From assembly GCA_905214855.1 (NCBI GenBank), contig CAJMNU010000003.1, positions 1 through 38,429 on the forward strand: a DNA stretch of 38,429 bases, read 5' to 3'. Source of the stretch: an uncultured bacterium. GTDB lineage: Bacteria > Bacillota > Clostridia > Lachnospirales > Lachnospiraceae. The notes beneath the pieces were generated by a model that saw only the letters and a list, made by a program, of their open reading frames with translations, ran no database searches and was not told where the DNA came from. Positions 23,713 through 32,378 of the stretch are shown here, one piece after another (position 1 is the first letter of the stretch; the number at the start of each line of letters is the position of its first letter). The translations under genes and the position numbers were made by a program.

Positions 23713-23833
23713 TTATCAACATATTGTGGATAAATTGTGGATAACTACAAAATATAGAAGATAAAAAACATGCCAAAAGAAAGGTTATACACAAAAATTT
23801 GAGATTAAAATAAAAAACATAAGATTATCCAAA
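23713..23833. promoter_or_regulatory. DnaA-box cluster, right
   Basis: Two perfect boxes on the minus strand (23725-23733 and 23736-23744, TGTGGATAA on plus, 11 bp apart), one TTATACACA on plus (23785-23793, consensus TTATnCACA) and two single-mismatch boxes (TTATCAACA 23713-23721; TTATCCAAA 23825-23833). Confidence 0.75.
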
Positions 23834-23852
23834 AACTCCTTAAATACAGTGA

Positions 23853-23881
23853 TTGTCCTTGTAAGGAAAACTGTATATAAT
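23853..23881 (+). promoter_or_regulatory. Promoter of MATE gene 23986 with internal dyads
   Basis: TTGTCC (23853-23858), 17 bp, TATAAT (23876-23881). A dyad TCCTT-GT-AAGGA (23856-23867) sits in the spacer, nested in outer arms ATACAGT (23844-23850) and ACTGTAT (23870-23876). Confidence 0.65.
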
Positions 23882-23985
23882 GAAACATAGTGAAAGAGGA
23901 AAACAGCAGGGCAGATGTCCGGATAGAATATTTTGGATCAAAGTACGGGCATGAAGGCTGTAAAAAGGGAAAGAAGGAGTAAAAA

Positions 23986-25377
23986 ATGGATAAGACACAG
24001 AAAGAGCAGTTGTTTGAGGAATATCCGATAAAAAAAGCAATTGCTACCTTGGCAGTGCCGACAATTTTAAGTTCTCTGGTTATGGTGTTATATAATCTGG
24101 CAGATACTTATTTTGTTGGGATGATGAACAATGCAGTGGAAAATGCGGCAGTTGCATTAGCTGGACCATTGCTTTTGGCATTCAATGCAGTAAATAACTT
24201 GTTTGGAGTGGGAAGTTCCAGCTTGATGAGCCGTTCTCTTGGAAAAAAAGAATATGAGATGGTAAAGAGAAGCTCTGCATTTGGATTTTATGGCGCTCTT
24301 ATTAGCGGGGTGATATTTTCTGTACTCTGTACTGTATTTCGCACACCGCTTTTAGGACTTTTAGGAGCAGATGCACAGACAGTAGAGGCAACAAATGCAT
24401 ATATCAACTGGACTGTCACATGTGGTGCAGTGCCTGCGATTTTGAATGTAGTATTGGCATACATGGTGCGTTCAGAAGGTGCGTCCATGCATGCAAGCAT
24501 TGGAACAATGAGTGGCTGTATTTTGAATATGATCTTAGATCCTATCTTTATTTTGCCTTGGGGATTGAATATGGGGGCAGCGGGAGCCGGATGTGCGACA
24601 TTCCTTTCTAACTGTGCAGCATGTTTGTATTTTTTTGTGCTTTTGGCAAAGAAAAGGAACAATACGTTTATCAGTCTCTCCCCACGTAAGTTTACCTTGA
24701 AAAAGGAGATCGTGTTAGGTGTGATGATCGTCGGCATTCCGGCATCCATTCAGAACTTATTGAATGTGACAGGAATGACGATATTAAACAACTTTACCGC
24801 TTCTTATGGAGCAGATGCGATCGCAGCAATGGGGATCAGCCAGAAAGTCAATATGGTTCCGATGCAGATCGCAATGGGACTTTCACAGGGTATCATGCCT
24901 TTGGTAAGTTATAATTATGCCAGCGGTAATGTGAAGAGAATGAAAGACAGTATCCAGTTTTCTATGAAAGTTGCATTGATCTTTTTGTGTATTGTTTCCA
25001 CCTGTTTCTTTTTTGGATCTACACAGATCATTCAATTGTTTATCCAGACCCCGACGGTTGTGGAATATGGTGGTCGTTTCCTTCGGGCATTTTGTCTGGC
25101 GTTGCCGTTTTTGGCAGTGGATTTTATGGCTGTTGGTGTTTTTCAAGCTGTGGGAATGGGAAAAGAGGCGCTTTTGTTTGCAATTCTTAGAAAAATTGCA
25201 CTGGAGATTCCGGCACTGTTCCTGTTAAACTGGCTGATGCCTCTGTATGGTTTGGCGTATGCACAGTTTACAGCAGAGTTTATTTTAGCTATTGTAGCAT
25301 TGATCGTCCTTAGAAATCTTTTCCGTCAGTTGAATGGGTGGGGAAAGAATAAAAAGACACCTTTAGAAAATAAATAA
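23986..25377 (+). CDS. MATE family exporter
   Basis: A 463-residue membrane protein with about twelve helices. The N-terminal half carries TILSSLVMVLYNLADTYFVG and the second half starts at GIPASIQNLLNVTGM; both are MATE hallmarks. It differs from the first MATE in this window (2837-4213) and belongs to a different subgroup, closer to NorM/MepA-type sequences. It likely exports cationic compounds. Start ATG 23986 follows AAGAAGGAG. The promoter has dyads placed between -35 and -10, as in genes controlled by MerR-type drug sensors or simple repressors. A strong terminator follows, so it is transcribed alone. Confidence 0.9.
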   Translation: MDKTQKEQLFEEYPIKKAIATLAVPTILSSLVMVLYNLADTYFVGMMNNAVENAAVALAGPLLLAFNAVNNLFGVGSSSLMSRSLGKKEYEMVKRSSAFGFYGALISGVIFSVLCTVFRTPLLGLLGADAQTVEATNAYINWTVTCGAVPAILNVVLAYMVRSEGASMHASIGTMSGCILNMILDPIFILPWGLNMGAAGAGCATFLSNCAACLYFFVLLAKKRNNTFISLSPRKFTLKKEIVLGVMIVGIPASIQNLLNVTGMTILNNFTASYGADAIAAMGISQKVNMVPMQIAMGLSQGIMPLVSYNYASGNVKRMKDSIQFSMKVALIFLCIVSTCFFFGSTQIIQLFIQTPTVVEYGGRFLRAFCLALPFLAVDFMAVGVFQAVGMGKEALLFAILRKIALEIPALFLLNWLMPLYGLAYAQFTAEFILAIVALIVLRNLFRQLNGWGKNKKTPLENK

Positions 25378-25450
25378 AATTGAATATAGTTGAGATAATT
25401 CAGATAATTCAAGCAATACATGTAAACACGGTCAAATAAAATATAGGAAT

Positions 25451-25498
25451 AAAAATCTTCGCAGATATGGGATAAAACATATTTGTGAAGATTTTTTT
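25451..25498 (+). terminator. Rho-independent terminator of MATE gene 23986
   Basis: A long 19-bp stem (25451-25469 with 25478-25496, two wobble pairs) with an 8-nt loop and a T run through 25498. Confidence 0.88.
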
Positions 25499-25586
25499 GT
25501 ATTTATTACGCTGAAATAAATGGAAAGTATGGTTTATATATACAAAAAAACGAAAAAATATTAAATAATTTGGTAAAAATAGACAG

Positions 25587-25615
25587 TTTACAAATACATA
25601 TTTATACATTATAAT
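25587..25615 (+). promoter_or_regulatory. Promoter of the amino acid ABC operon
   Basis: TTTACA (25587-25592), 17 bp, TATAAT (25610-25615). The -10 is at the centre of a 24-bp palindrome (25600-25623), so a protein bound there would block polymerase. Confidence 0.75.
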
Positions 25616-25639
25616 GCATAAATATAAAGCGAATGCATA
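25595..25639 (+). repeat. Phased TRCAT repeats and palindrome, candidate operator
   Basis: TACAT at 25595 and 25605 and TGCAT at 25615 and 25634 are spaced by 10, 10 and 19 bp. The palindrome at 25600-25623 has 11 of 12 pairs matched. TACATTATAATGCA differs at one base from the ArgR-type pattern TGnATwwwwATnCA. Confidence 0.5.
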
Positions 25640-25719
25640 TAAAATGAAAATAAATAAAAACAAAACGGTCAAAATGAGGAGAATATAAGAGATCGGGATT
25701 GTTTTAGGGAGGATGTATT

Positions 25720-26553
25720 ATGATGATGAAAAAAGGTATGGCACTGACATTAGCTTTGATGATGGCTGCTTCTTCTATGATGGGATGTGGAAAGAAAGCA
25801 GAAAGTAAGTTGGAGAAGATTAAGGCAGATGGTAAGATCGTGATGGCAACAAGCCCGGATTTTGCTCCATATGAGTTTGAGGATATCAGTTCAGGTGAGA
25901 CTGTTTATGCAGGTGCTGATATTGAGCTTGGAAAATATATTGCCAAATCTTTGGGCGTAGAATTGGAGATTCAGGCAATGGATTTCTCAGCAGTACAGGC
26001 AGCAGTTACATCCGGTTCTGTAGATATGGCGATTTCCGGATTTTCTAAGACACCAGACCGTGAGGAGAGTATGGGACTTTCTAATTTTTATTCTGCAGAG
26101 GAAGATGATGGAAAGAGTCAGGGAATTCTGGTAAGAAAAGAGGATGCAGCTTCCTATACCAGTGCAGAGAGCTTTTCAGGAAAGAAAGTTGCAGCACAGA
26201 ATGGTGCTTTACAGCAGAATCTGGTAACAACCCAGCTTCCGGATGCAACAATGGAGACGATCATCAACATCAATGATGCGATCATGATGCTTCAGACAGG
26301 TAAGGTAGATGCAGTCGCAGTTGCAACCAGTGTAGGTGAATCTTATGTAGAAAATTATCCGGAACTGGTGATGTGTGACTGGTATTTTGAGATGGAAGAT
26401 GAAGGTAACGTAGTGGCAGTCACCAAAGGACAGGATGAACTGCTGGCAGAGATCAACAAGGCAGTCGATTCTTGTATGGAACAGGGACTTTACAAGCAGT
26501 GGTATGATGAGTGTACCGAATTGGCAAAATCTCTGGGATTGGATGTAGAATAA
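25720..26553 (+). CDS. Polar amino acid ABC transporter substrate-binding lipoprotein
   Basis: A 277-residue family 3 solute-binding protein. The signal peptide ends at a lipobox-like SMMGC (Cys23). Then comes the bilobal fold: [15 protein letters not shown] at the first strand, [20 protein letters not shown], the ligand-contacting [15 protein letters not shown] and the hinge region with [15 protein letters not shown]. It captures an amino acid outside the cell for the permease and ATPase encoded next. GGGAGG is 7 nt before ATG 25720; two more ATG codons follow directly, so the exact start is ambiguous by two residues. Its promoter has an ArgR-like palindrome, hinting at arginine or another basic amino acid, but specificity is not proven. 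Confidence 0.92.
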   Translation: MMMKKGMALTLALMMAASSMMGCGKKAESKLEKIKADGKIVMATSPDFAPYEFEDISSGETVYAGADIELGKYIAKSLGVELEIQAMDFSAVQAAVTSGSVDMAISGFSKTPDREESMGLSNFYSAEEDDGKSQGILVRKEDAASYTSAESFSGKKVAAQNGALQQNLVTTQLPDATMETIININDAIMMLQTGKVDAVAVATSVGESYVENYPELVMCDWYFEMEDEGNVVAVTKGQDELLAEINKAVDSCMEQGLYKQWYDECTELAKSLGLDVE

Positions 26554-26575
26554 TAGATAAAACAGAATGTAGAAG

Positions 26576-26587
26576 GGAGAGTTCTCC
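26576..26587 (+). promoter_or_regulatory. Possible ribosome-site hairpin before the permease
   Basis: GGAG (26576-26579) is complementary to CTCC (26584-26587) across a 4-nt loop, ending at the base before ATG 26588. A short stem here would hide the ribosome site until ribosomes arrive from the upstream gene. Confidence 0.35.
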
Positions 26588-27268
26588 ATGCTTGAAAATA
26601 TAATCCGTGTGTGGATGAAGTACTGGAACCTGTTTTTAGAGGGTTTGGGTTACACACTGTTATTGAGTTTTGTTACTGTTTTAATGGGATGTATCTTAGG
26701 TTTTCTGATTTCTCTTTTGAGAATGAGCAATTTTAAGATCGGTAAGATAAAACCTTTGAATGTCATTGCCAGTATTTATGTAGAAGTGATCCGTGGAACA
26801 CCGATCTTACTTCAGTTGTATTTCTTTTATTTCCTGCTTCCGGATCTGCTGCCATTTATGGAGCTTGGAAAGGTTACTTGTATCACGGTAGCTCTTTGTC
26901 TGAATTCCGCAGCGTATGTATCGGAGATCATCCGTGCAGGTATTCAGGCGGTCGATAAAGGGCAGACAGAGGCAGCACGATGCCTTGGCTTAAATGCACG
27001 CCAGACGATGCAGCGTGTGATCCTGCCACAGGCAGTAAGAAATATCCTGCCTGCTTTGGGCAATGAATTTGTTATGATGATCAAGGAGACTTCTCTGGCA
27101 TCGACATTCTTTGTCGGAGAGCTGATGACACAGTATAGGACGATTTCCGGTGCACTGTATCTGGTAATAGAACCTCTGATTATTGTAGGTATCATTTACC
27201 TGATTCTGACATTCACTCTGTCAAAGGGTGTCCTGGTTTTGGAAAGGAGACTGAATGCCGGTGAGTAA
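26588..27268 (+). CDS. Polar amino acid ABC transporter permease
   Basis: A 226-residue HisM/GlnP-type inner-membrane permease. Helices begin at [24 protein letters not shown]; the conserved [18 protein letters not shown] precedes the cytoplasmic EAA loop ([37 protein letters not shown]) that docks to the ATPase. Length is usual. It follows the binding protein by 34 bp and overlaps the ATPase gene by 14 nt, so all three form one operon. Confidence 0.94.
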   Translation: MLENIIRVWMKYWNLFLEGLGYTLLLSFVTVLMGCILGFLISLLRMSNFKIGKIKPLNVIASIYVEVIRGTPILLQLYFFYFLLPDLLPFMELGKVTCITVALCLNSAAYVSEIIRAGIQAVDKGQTEAARCLGLNARQTMQRVILPQAVRNILPALGNEFVMMIKETSLASTFFVGELMTQYRTISGALYLVIEPLIIVGIIYLILTFTLSKGVLVLERRLNAGE

Positions 27269-28001
27269 CAAAGAAATTTTAAGGGTAGAAAATCTTCATA
27301 AAAAATTTGGCTCTCTTCATGTATTGAAGGGAGTCAGTGAACATATCATGCAGGGAGAAGTGGTATCCATTATTGGACCATCCGGAGGCGGAAAAAGTAC
27401 ATTTTTGCGCTGCCTGAACCTGTTGGAAGTTCCGGACGAAGGAAAGATTTATTTTGAGGGAACAGATATCACAGATAAGAGTGTGGACATTAACATCCAT
27501 CGTCAGAAGATGGGAATGGTATTCCAGCACTTTAATGTATTTCCACATATGACAGTTGGTGAAAATATTACAATGGCACCAACATTGTTGGGAAAGAAGA
27601 GTAAGGCAGAGGCGGATGAGATGGCAAAGGAGCTTTTGAACCGTGTTGGGCTTTTGGATAAGATCAATGAATATCCAAAAAGACTTTCAGGCGGTCAGAA
27701 ACAGCGTCTTGCCATTGTGCGTGCTTTAGCAATGGAGCCGGATGTTATGCTGTTTGATGAGCCAACTTCTGCATTGGATCCGGAGATGGTTGGAGAGGTT
27801 TTAAATGTTATCAAAAATCTTGTAAAAGAAGGTATGACCACTGTGATCGTGACACATGAGATGGGGTTTGCCCGTGAAGTGTCTGACCGTGTATTCTTTA
27901 TGGACGGCGGTGTACTGGCAGAAAAAGGAAGTCCGGAAGAGATCTTTGGAAATCCCCAGAATCCAAGAACAAAAGAATTCCTTGGAAAAGTTTTGTATTA
28001 A
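27255..28001 (+). CDS. Polar amino acid ABC transporter ATP-binding protein
   Basis: A 248-residue GlnQ/HisP-type ATPase. Walker A is GPSGGGKST (41-49), the Q-loop lies in [15 protein letters not shown], the signature is LSGGQKQR, Walker B and D-loop are [14 protein letters not shown], and the switch histidine is in IVTHEM. It powers import through the adjacent permease. Start ATG 27255 has AAAGGAG upstream, inside the end of the permease gene. The AbgB-like amidohydrolase follows after 102 bp without a visible terminator. Confidence 0.95.
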   Translation: MPVSNKEILRVENLHKKFGSLHVLKGVSEHIMQGEVVSIIGPSGGGKSTFLRCLNLLEVPDEGKIYFEGTDITDKSVDINIHRQKMGMVFQHFNVFPHMTVGENITMAPTLLGKKSKAEADEMAKELLNRVGLLDKINEYPKRLSGGQKQRLAIVRALAMEPDVMLFDEPTSALDPEMVGEVLNVIKNLVKEGMTTVIVTHEMGFAREVSDRVFFMDGGVLAEKGSPEEIFGNPQNPRTKEFLGKVLY

Positions 28002-28103
28002 ATGAGTTTGAAATAAGTTGTATGAAATAAGCAAAGAAAACAGTTAGGCGATCGGTATGTTGTATACAGGAAGATAGAAAGAGAAAATGCGGGTGGAGCG
28101 ATT

Positions 28104-29555
28104 ATGGAGAAAAAGAAGTTTTTGAATTATATTGATGAAAAAGCAGATGTGATTACAAATGTGTCTGACCGCATTTGGGAATATGCAGAGTTGTCTTTGA
28201 TGGAGTTTAAGTCAGCAGAACTGTACTGTAAGGTGTTGAAAGAAGAAGGATTTACAGTGGAAACACCAGTTGCAGGTATCAAGACTGCATTTAAAGCAAT
28301 ATATGGCTCTGGAAAACCAGTGATCGGTATTTTGGCGGAGTATGATGCCCTGACAGGTCTCTCTCAGAAAGCAGGTACAACCAGCAGAGAAGAACTGGAT
28401 GCAGGCGGATGTGGTCATGGATGTGGTCATAACATGCTTGGAGCCGGATCTATGGCAGCAGCATTTGCGATCAAAAAATATCTGGAAGAAAAGGGAGAGG
28501 GCAGTGGCACTGTGATCTTTTATGGATGCCCTGGTGAAGAAGGCGGAGCTGCAAAAGCCTTTATGTCCCGTGACAGGATTTTTGAAGAATTGGATGCCGC
28601 TCTGACCTGGCATCCGGATGATGTCAGTCAGGTGTCTTCCGGAACATGTAATTCCTGTATCCAGACAGAATATAAATTTACTGGCATTGCTTCCCATGCT
28701 GCCGGAGCACCGGAGTTGGGACGTTCTGCCCTTGATGCAGTAGAGCTGATGAATATTGGTGTGCAGTTTTTAAGGGAACATATGCCAGATGCAGCAAGAA
28801 TCCATTATGCAATTACAGATGCAGGCGGCAATTCCCCCAATGTTGTACAGCCACATGCACAGGTTCTTTATATGGTTCGTTCTATGTTAGCAAAAGATGC
28901 TCTTGTTTTACAGGACAGGGTAGATCAGATCGCACAGGGAGCAGCCATGATGACAGGAACTACGGTCAAAAAACGTTTTATAGATGGATGTTCCAATACG
29001 GTGCCAAATAAGACTTTGGAACAATTGCTTTGGAACAATATTCAGGAGGTTGGTCTTCCTTCCTATACAGAAGAGGAACTTGCCTATGCCAAGGCATTGG
29101 TTGACTCCTATGAGATGAAAACAGATAAGCTGCCTGGAGACCGCACATATGAGACAGAGGAACTTAGAACATTTGTAGATGAGGCATCCTGTCATGCGAC
29201 AAAGCCTATAAATGATTTTCTGATCCCATATCATTACAGTGAGAAACAGGGAGCAGGCTCTACTGACGTTGGCGATGTAAGTTGGTTAGTTCCAACTGCA
29301 CAATGCAATATTGCATGTTTTCCATCTAAAGCACCAGGACATAGCTGGCAGAATGTTTCCTGTGGTCATACATCAATAGGACATAAGGGACTACTGACAG
29401 CCGGAAAGGCAATTGCAGCGACAGCAATGGAACTGTATGAAAATCCAAAAATCCTTCAGGAAGCAAAAGAGGAGTTTGCAAAAAAGACAGTGGGCGGTTA
29501 TTTTTGTCCAGTTCCGGATGATGCAGTCCCTGTAGTAGCCGGAGAGGCAATGTAA
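28104..29555 (+). CDS. M20 family amidohydrolase (AbgB-like)
   Basis: A 483-residue zinc amidohydrolase of the M20 peptidase group. The dinuclear metal site is seen in ILAEYDALTG, GGCGHGCGHNMLGAG, GCPGEEGGA, LTWHPDD and, near the C terminus, GHSWQNVSCGHTSIGHKG. The dimerisation (lid) domain follows ASHAAGAPELGRSALDAVEL. Overall sequence and length are closest to AbgB, which cleaves p-aminobenzoyl-glutamate, and to related enzymes acting on N-acyl amino acids or dipeptides. Its position behind an amino acid ABC importer suggests that it processes the imported compound. Start ATG 28104 follows GGTGGAG. Confidence 0.88.
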   Translation: MEKKKFLNYIDEKADVITNVSDRIWEYAELSLMEFKSAELYCKVLKEEGFTVETPVAGIKTAFKAIYGSGKPVIGILAEYDALTGLSQKAGTTSREELDAGGCGHGCGHNMLGAGSMAAAFAIKKYLEEKGEGSGTVIFYGCPGEEGGAAKAFMSRDRIFEELDAALTWHPDDVSQVSSGTCNSCIQTEYKFTGIASHAAGAPELGRSALDAVELMNIGVQFLREHMPDAARIHYAITDAGGNSPNVVQPHAQVLYMVRSMLAKDALVLQDRVDQIAQGAAMMTGTTVKKRFIDGCSNTVPNKTLEQLLWNNIQEVGLPSYTEEELAYAKALVDSYEMKTDKLPGDRTYETEELRTFVDEASCHATKPINDFLIPYHYSEKQGAGSTDVGDVSWLVPTAQCNIACFPSKAPGHSWQNVSCGHTSIGHKGLLTAGKAIAATAMELYENPKILQEAKEEFAKKTVGGYFCPVPDDAVPVVAGEAM

Positions 29556-29634
29556 GAGGTAAGATACAGGAAAAAAATACAGAAGAAGATCAGATATGGG
29601 AAGTGATATTCTCAGATCGCATGATGATGCCATG

Positions 29635-29692
29635 AAAAAGAGAAAAGAAGGAAAACAGCCATGTGTTTTGATGGAGGTTTTCCTCTTTTTTT
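29635..29692 (+). terminator. Imperfect terminator after the AbgB-like gene
   Basis: Arms AAAAAGA (29635-29641) with TCTTTTT, and GGAAAAC (29650-29656) with GTTTTCC (29677-29683), give a bulged stem ending in a T run at 29686-29692. Confidence 0.5.
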
Positions 29693-29739
29693 GTGTGGAA
29701 AATATATGTTGTGAAAGGAAATTTTAGCATGTCTTGTGT

Positions 29740-29768
29740 TTGACTTTTTAGGGTATATTCCGTATACT
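29740..29768 (+). promoter_or_regulatory. Promoter of the aldo/keto reductase gene
   Basis: TTGACT (29740-29745), 17 bp, TATACT (29763-29768). A dyad GTATATTC (29753-29760) / GAATATGC (29769-29776), one mismatch, brackets the -10 and is a candidate operator. Confidence 0.7.
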
Positions 29769-29869
29769 GAATATGCAGTTTACCATAGCAGCAGGACAGG
29801 TAGAATGCAAATCTGACGGGCATGGGAACATAGAAAACAGAAGAGTAGGACAGAAAGGGAGTTAAGAAT

Positions 29870-30997
29870 ATGGAGAAGAGACGGTTTGAAAAACTGAATG
29901 CAGAAACATCATTACTTGGATTTGGATGTATGAGATTTCCATTGACAGCAGAGGGAAAGATTGATGAGGCAGAGGCAGAGCGCATGATAGATCTTGCGAT
30001 CCAATCCGGTGTGAATTATATTGACACTGCATATCCTTATCATAATGGAGACAGTGAGCCATTTGTAGGACGTGTGCTGGATAAATATGACAGAGATTCT
30101 TATTATCTTGCGACCAAACTGCCAGTTTGGAAGCTGGAAACACAGGAGGATGCAAAGAAAATCTTTGAGGAGCAGTTAGAGCGTCTTCATAAAGATTATG
30201 TTGATTTTTATTTGCTTCATGCACTTAGTAAAGAACGTTGGGAGCTGGTAAAAAAGCTGGATCTGATCCCTTATCTGGAAGAGATGAAAAAAGAAGGAAA
30301 GATCCGTTATCTTGGATTCTCTTTCCATGACTCTTATGAGTGTTTTGAAGAAATTTTGAATTATTATGACTGGGATTTCTGCCAGATCCAGTTTAACTAT
30401 ATGGATACAGAAGAACAGGCAGGATTGAAGGGATACCATCTTGCAGAGCAGAAGGGAACTCCTATGGTGATCATGGAACCGGTGAAAGGCGGTATGCTGG
30501 CTGCACTTCCGGATGAGATCGCTTCTAATCTGAAAGCAGTACGCCCTGATAACAGCATTCCATCTTGGGCACTTCGTTTTGTTGGTTCTTTCTCTAATGT
30601 AAAAGTGATTTTAAGTGGTATGTCTGATATGTCTCAGGTTAAAGATAACTTAAAGACATTTGAACATTTTGAGCCATTGGATGAGAAAGAACAGGAACTG
30701 ATCGCACAGACTGCAGAAGCATTGCGTGCTCGTGTACAGAATGGTTGTACAGGCTGCCGCTATTGTATGCCATGTCCTGCTGGTGTCAATATACCACAGA
30801 ACTTTAAGATTTGGAATGAGTACCATGTCTATATGAACAAAGAGAGAGCAAAGAAGAGTTATTTTAAGGATCTGGAAGAGAGCGCATGGGCAAAGAATTG
30901 TATCCAATGTGGAAAATGTGAGACAGTCTGTCCACAGCATCTGTCTATCTGTGATAATCTGAAACGTGTGACAGAGGATATGGAGAGTCTTAGATAG
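29870..30997 (+). CDS. Aldo/keto reductase fused to a 4Fe-4S ferredoxin domain
   Basis: A 375-residue two-domain protein. Residues 1-290 form the aldo/keto reductase barrel with catalytic D52, Y57 and K83 (YIDTAYPYHNG, ATKLP) and LLHAL. The C-terminal part carries two cysteine clusters, CTGCRYCMPCP and CIQCGKCETVCP, expected to bind 4Fe-4S centres. Such fusions are common in gut clostridia and are thought to couple carbonyl reduction to ferredoxin or flavin carriers; the substrate is unknown. It is transcribed from its own promoter and lies 75 bp before pyrC. No terminator separates them, so partial cotranscription is possible. Confidence 0.9.
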   Translation: MEKRRFEKLNAETSLLGFGCMRFPLTAEGKIDEAEAERMIDLAIQSGVNYIDTAYPYHNGDSEPFVGRVLDKYDRDSYYLATKLPVWKLETQEDAKKIFEEQLERLHKDYVDFYLLHALSKERWELVKKLDLIPYLEEMKKEGKIRYLGFSFHDSYECFEEILNYYDWDFCQIQFNYMDTEEQAGLKGYHLAEQKGTPMVIMEPVKGGMLAALPDEIASNLKAVRPDNSIPSWALRFVGSFSNVKVILSGMSDMSQVKDNLKTFEHFEPLDEKEQELIAQTAEALRARVQNGCTGCRYCMPCPAGVNIPQNFKIWNEYHVYMNKERAKKSYFKDLEESAWAKNCIQCGKCETVCPQHLSICDNLKRVTEDMESLR

Positions 30998-31072
30998 AGC
31001 ATAGAGAAATAGAAAAGTAGAAAAGGAATACGGCTGTTTACACTGGTCAGCAAGAAAGAGGAGATTCAAACA

Positions 31073-32371
31073 ATGTTGGTATTAAAAAATGGTACAGTAA
31101 TAGATCCAGCAAGTGGTTTTGAAGGAAAAGCTGAGATCTGGATCAATGAGGGAAAGATCATGAATGTGATTTATGGTCAGACTCCTAAATCTGATATACC
31201 AAAGGAACATGTGACAGAGATTGACGCATCGGGAATGGTGATCGCTCCGGGACTAATGGATGTACATGTTCATTTTCGTGATCCGGGATTGACCTACAAA
31301 GAGGATATCCTGACAGGTGCAAAGGCTGCCGCAAGAGGCGGTTTTACTCGTGTGGTCTGTATGGCAAATACAAAACCAGTGGTAGATGATGTACAGACAC
31401 TTCAATATGTTCTGGAAAAGGGAAGAACCACTGGTATCCATGTTATGCAGGCAGCAGCTGTAACAAAGGGACTTGCCGGTAAGGAAAGAACCAACATGGA
31501 AGAATTAAAGTCTGCTGGTGCAGCCGGATTTACGGATGACGGAATCCCGATCTTAGATTCAAAGTTGTTATATGAGGCGATGTTAGATGCTAAGAGTCTG
31601 AATATGCCGATTAGTCTGCATGAAGAAGATGCACGCCTGATCACAAATAATGGAGTCAATCAGGGAGAAGCGGCAAATAAGCTGGGGATCATAGGTTCTC
31701 CATCTGTTGCAGAGGAGTCTATTGTTGCACGGGATTGTATGATCGCACTCCGAACAGGTGCAAGAGTCAATATACAGCATATCAGTTCCCGTGTTTCTGT
31801 AGAAATGGTACGTCTTGCGAAGAAATTGGGTGCTGATGTGTGGGCAGAAGTGACACCACATCATTTGGTATTAACAGATGAGGCGATTTTAAAATATGGA
31901 ACACTGGCGAAGATGAATCCGCCTTTGCGTACCAAAGAAGACAGGGAGGCATTGATCGCAGCATTGGCAGATGGAACAATTGATATGGTAGCGACAGATC
32001 ATGCTCCGCACAGTGAGGAAGAAAAAGCAGGAAATCTTGCCGCTCCACCAGTTGCCCCAAGTGGGATCACAGGTCTTGAGACAGCACTTTCTTTGTGTAT
32101 CACACATCTGGTACGCACAGGACGACTGTCTATGATGCAGTTGATGGAACGGATGAGCAAAAAGCCGGCAGAACTGTATCATGTGCCATATGAGGGGATC
32201 TGTGCTGGTGCACCTGCGGATCTGGTTTTGTTTGCTCCAGATCAGACATGGGTGGTAGGAAATTATGCTTCGAAAGCAAAAAATTCACCATTTACAGGTG
32301 AAACTTTGTATGGAAAAGTTTGCTATACCATCTGTGATGGAAAAATCGTGTATGCATGTGAAAAGGAATGA
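31073..32371 (+). CDS. pyrC: Dihydroorotase, class I
   Basis: A 432-residue amidohydrolase that closes carbamoyl-aspartate to dihydroorotate in pyrimidine synthesis. Metal ligands are H65 and H67 in DVHVHFRDPG, D153 in GFTDDG (an aspartate where class II enzymes have a carboxylated lysine), H183 in SLHEED, the histidine in IQHISSR and the catalytic aspartate in VATDHAPHS. GAGGAG precedes ATG 31073. No other pyr genes are visible, so the pathway is not clustered here. It ends 7 nt before the YjjG-like HAD gene, a pairing that would link pyrimidine synthesis and nucleotide clean-up. Confidence 0.95.
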   Translation: MLVLKNGTVIDPASGFEGKAEIWINEGKIMNVIYGQTPKSDIPKEHVTEIDASGMVIAPGLMDVHVHFRDPGLTYKEDILTGAKAAARGGFTRVVCMANTKPVVDDVQTLQYVLEKGRTTGIHVMQAAAVTKGLAGKERTNMEELKSAGAAGFTDDGIPILDSKLLYEAMLDAKSLNMPISLHEEDARLITNNGVNQGEAANKLGIIGSPSVAEESIVARDCMIALRTGARVNIQHISSRVSVEMVRLAKKLGADVWAEVTPHHLVLTDEAILKYGTLAKMNPPLRTKEDREALIAALADGTIDMVATDHAPHSEEEKAGNLAAPPVAPSGITGLETALSLCITHLVRTGRLSMMQLMERMSKKPAELYHVPYEGICAGAPADLVLFAPDQTWVVGNYASKAKNSPFTGETLYGKVCYTICDGKIVYACEKE

Positions 32372-32378
32372 ACGTGTT

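Larger units (their letters stand above)
23686..23985. other. 300-bp intergenic region after the anti-sigma gene
   Basis: It contains the second DnaA-box cluster (23713-23833) and the promoter with dyads for the MATE gene (23844-23881). No obvious terminator for the sigma operon is present, and I see no further gene. Confidence 0.7.
25378..25719. other. 342-bp intergenic region
   Basis: It contains the MATE terminator (25451-25498), an extremely AT-rich stretch, and the promoter with phased repeats (25587-25639) of the amino acid ABC operon. I see no gene in it. Confidence 0.75.
29556..29869. other. 314-bp intergenic region
   Basis: It contains an imperfect terminator (29635-29692) and the aldo/keto reductase promoter (29740-29768) with a dyad. 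No gene seen. Confidence 0.7.

Noticed and set aside
21828..23833. This is the chromosomal origin oriC
   Set aside because: DnaA boxes are present, but there are no dnaA/dnaN genes and gene orientation does not switch cleanly here: most genes on the left side are on the plus strand. I keep the boxes as a regulatory or titration locus instead.
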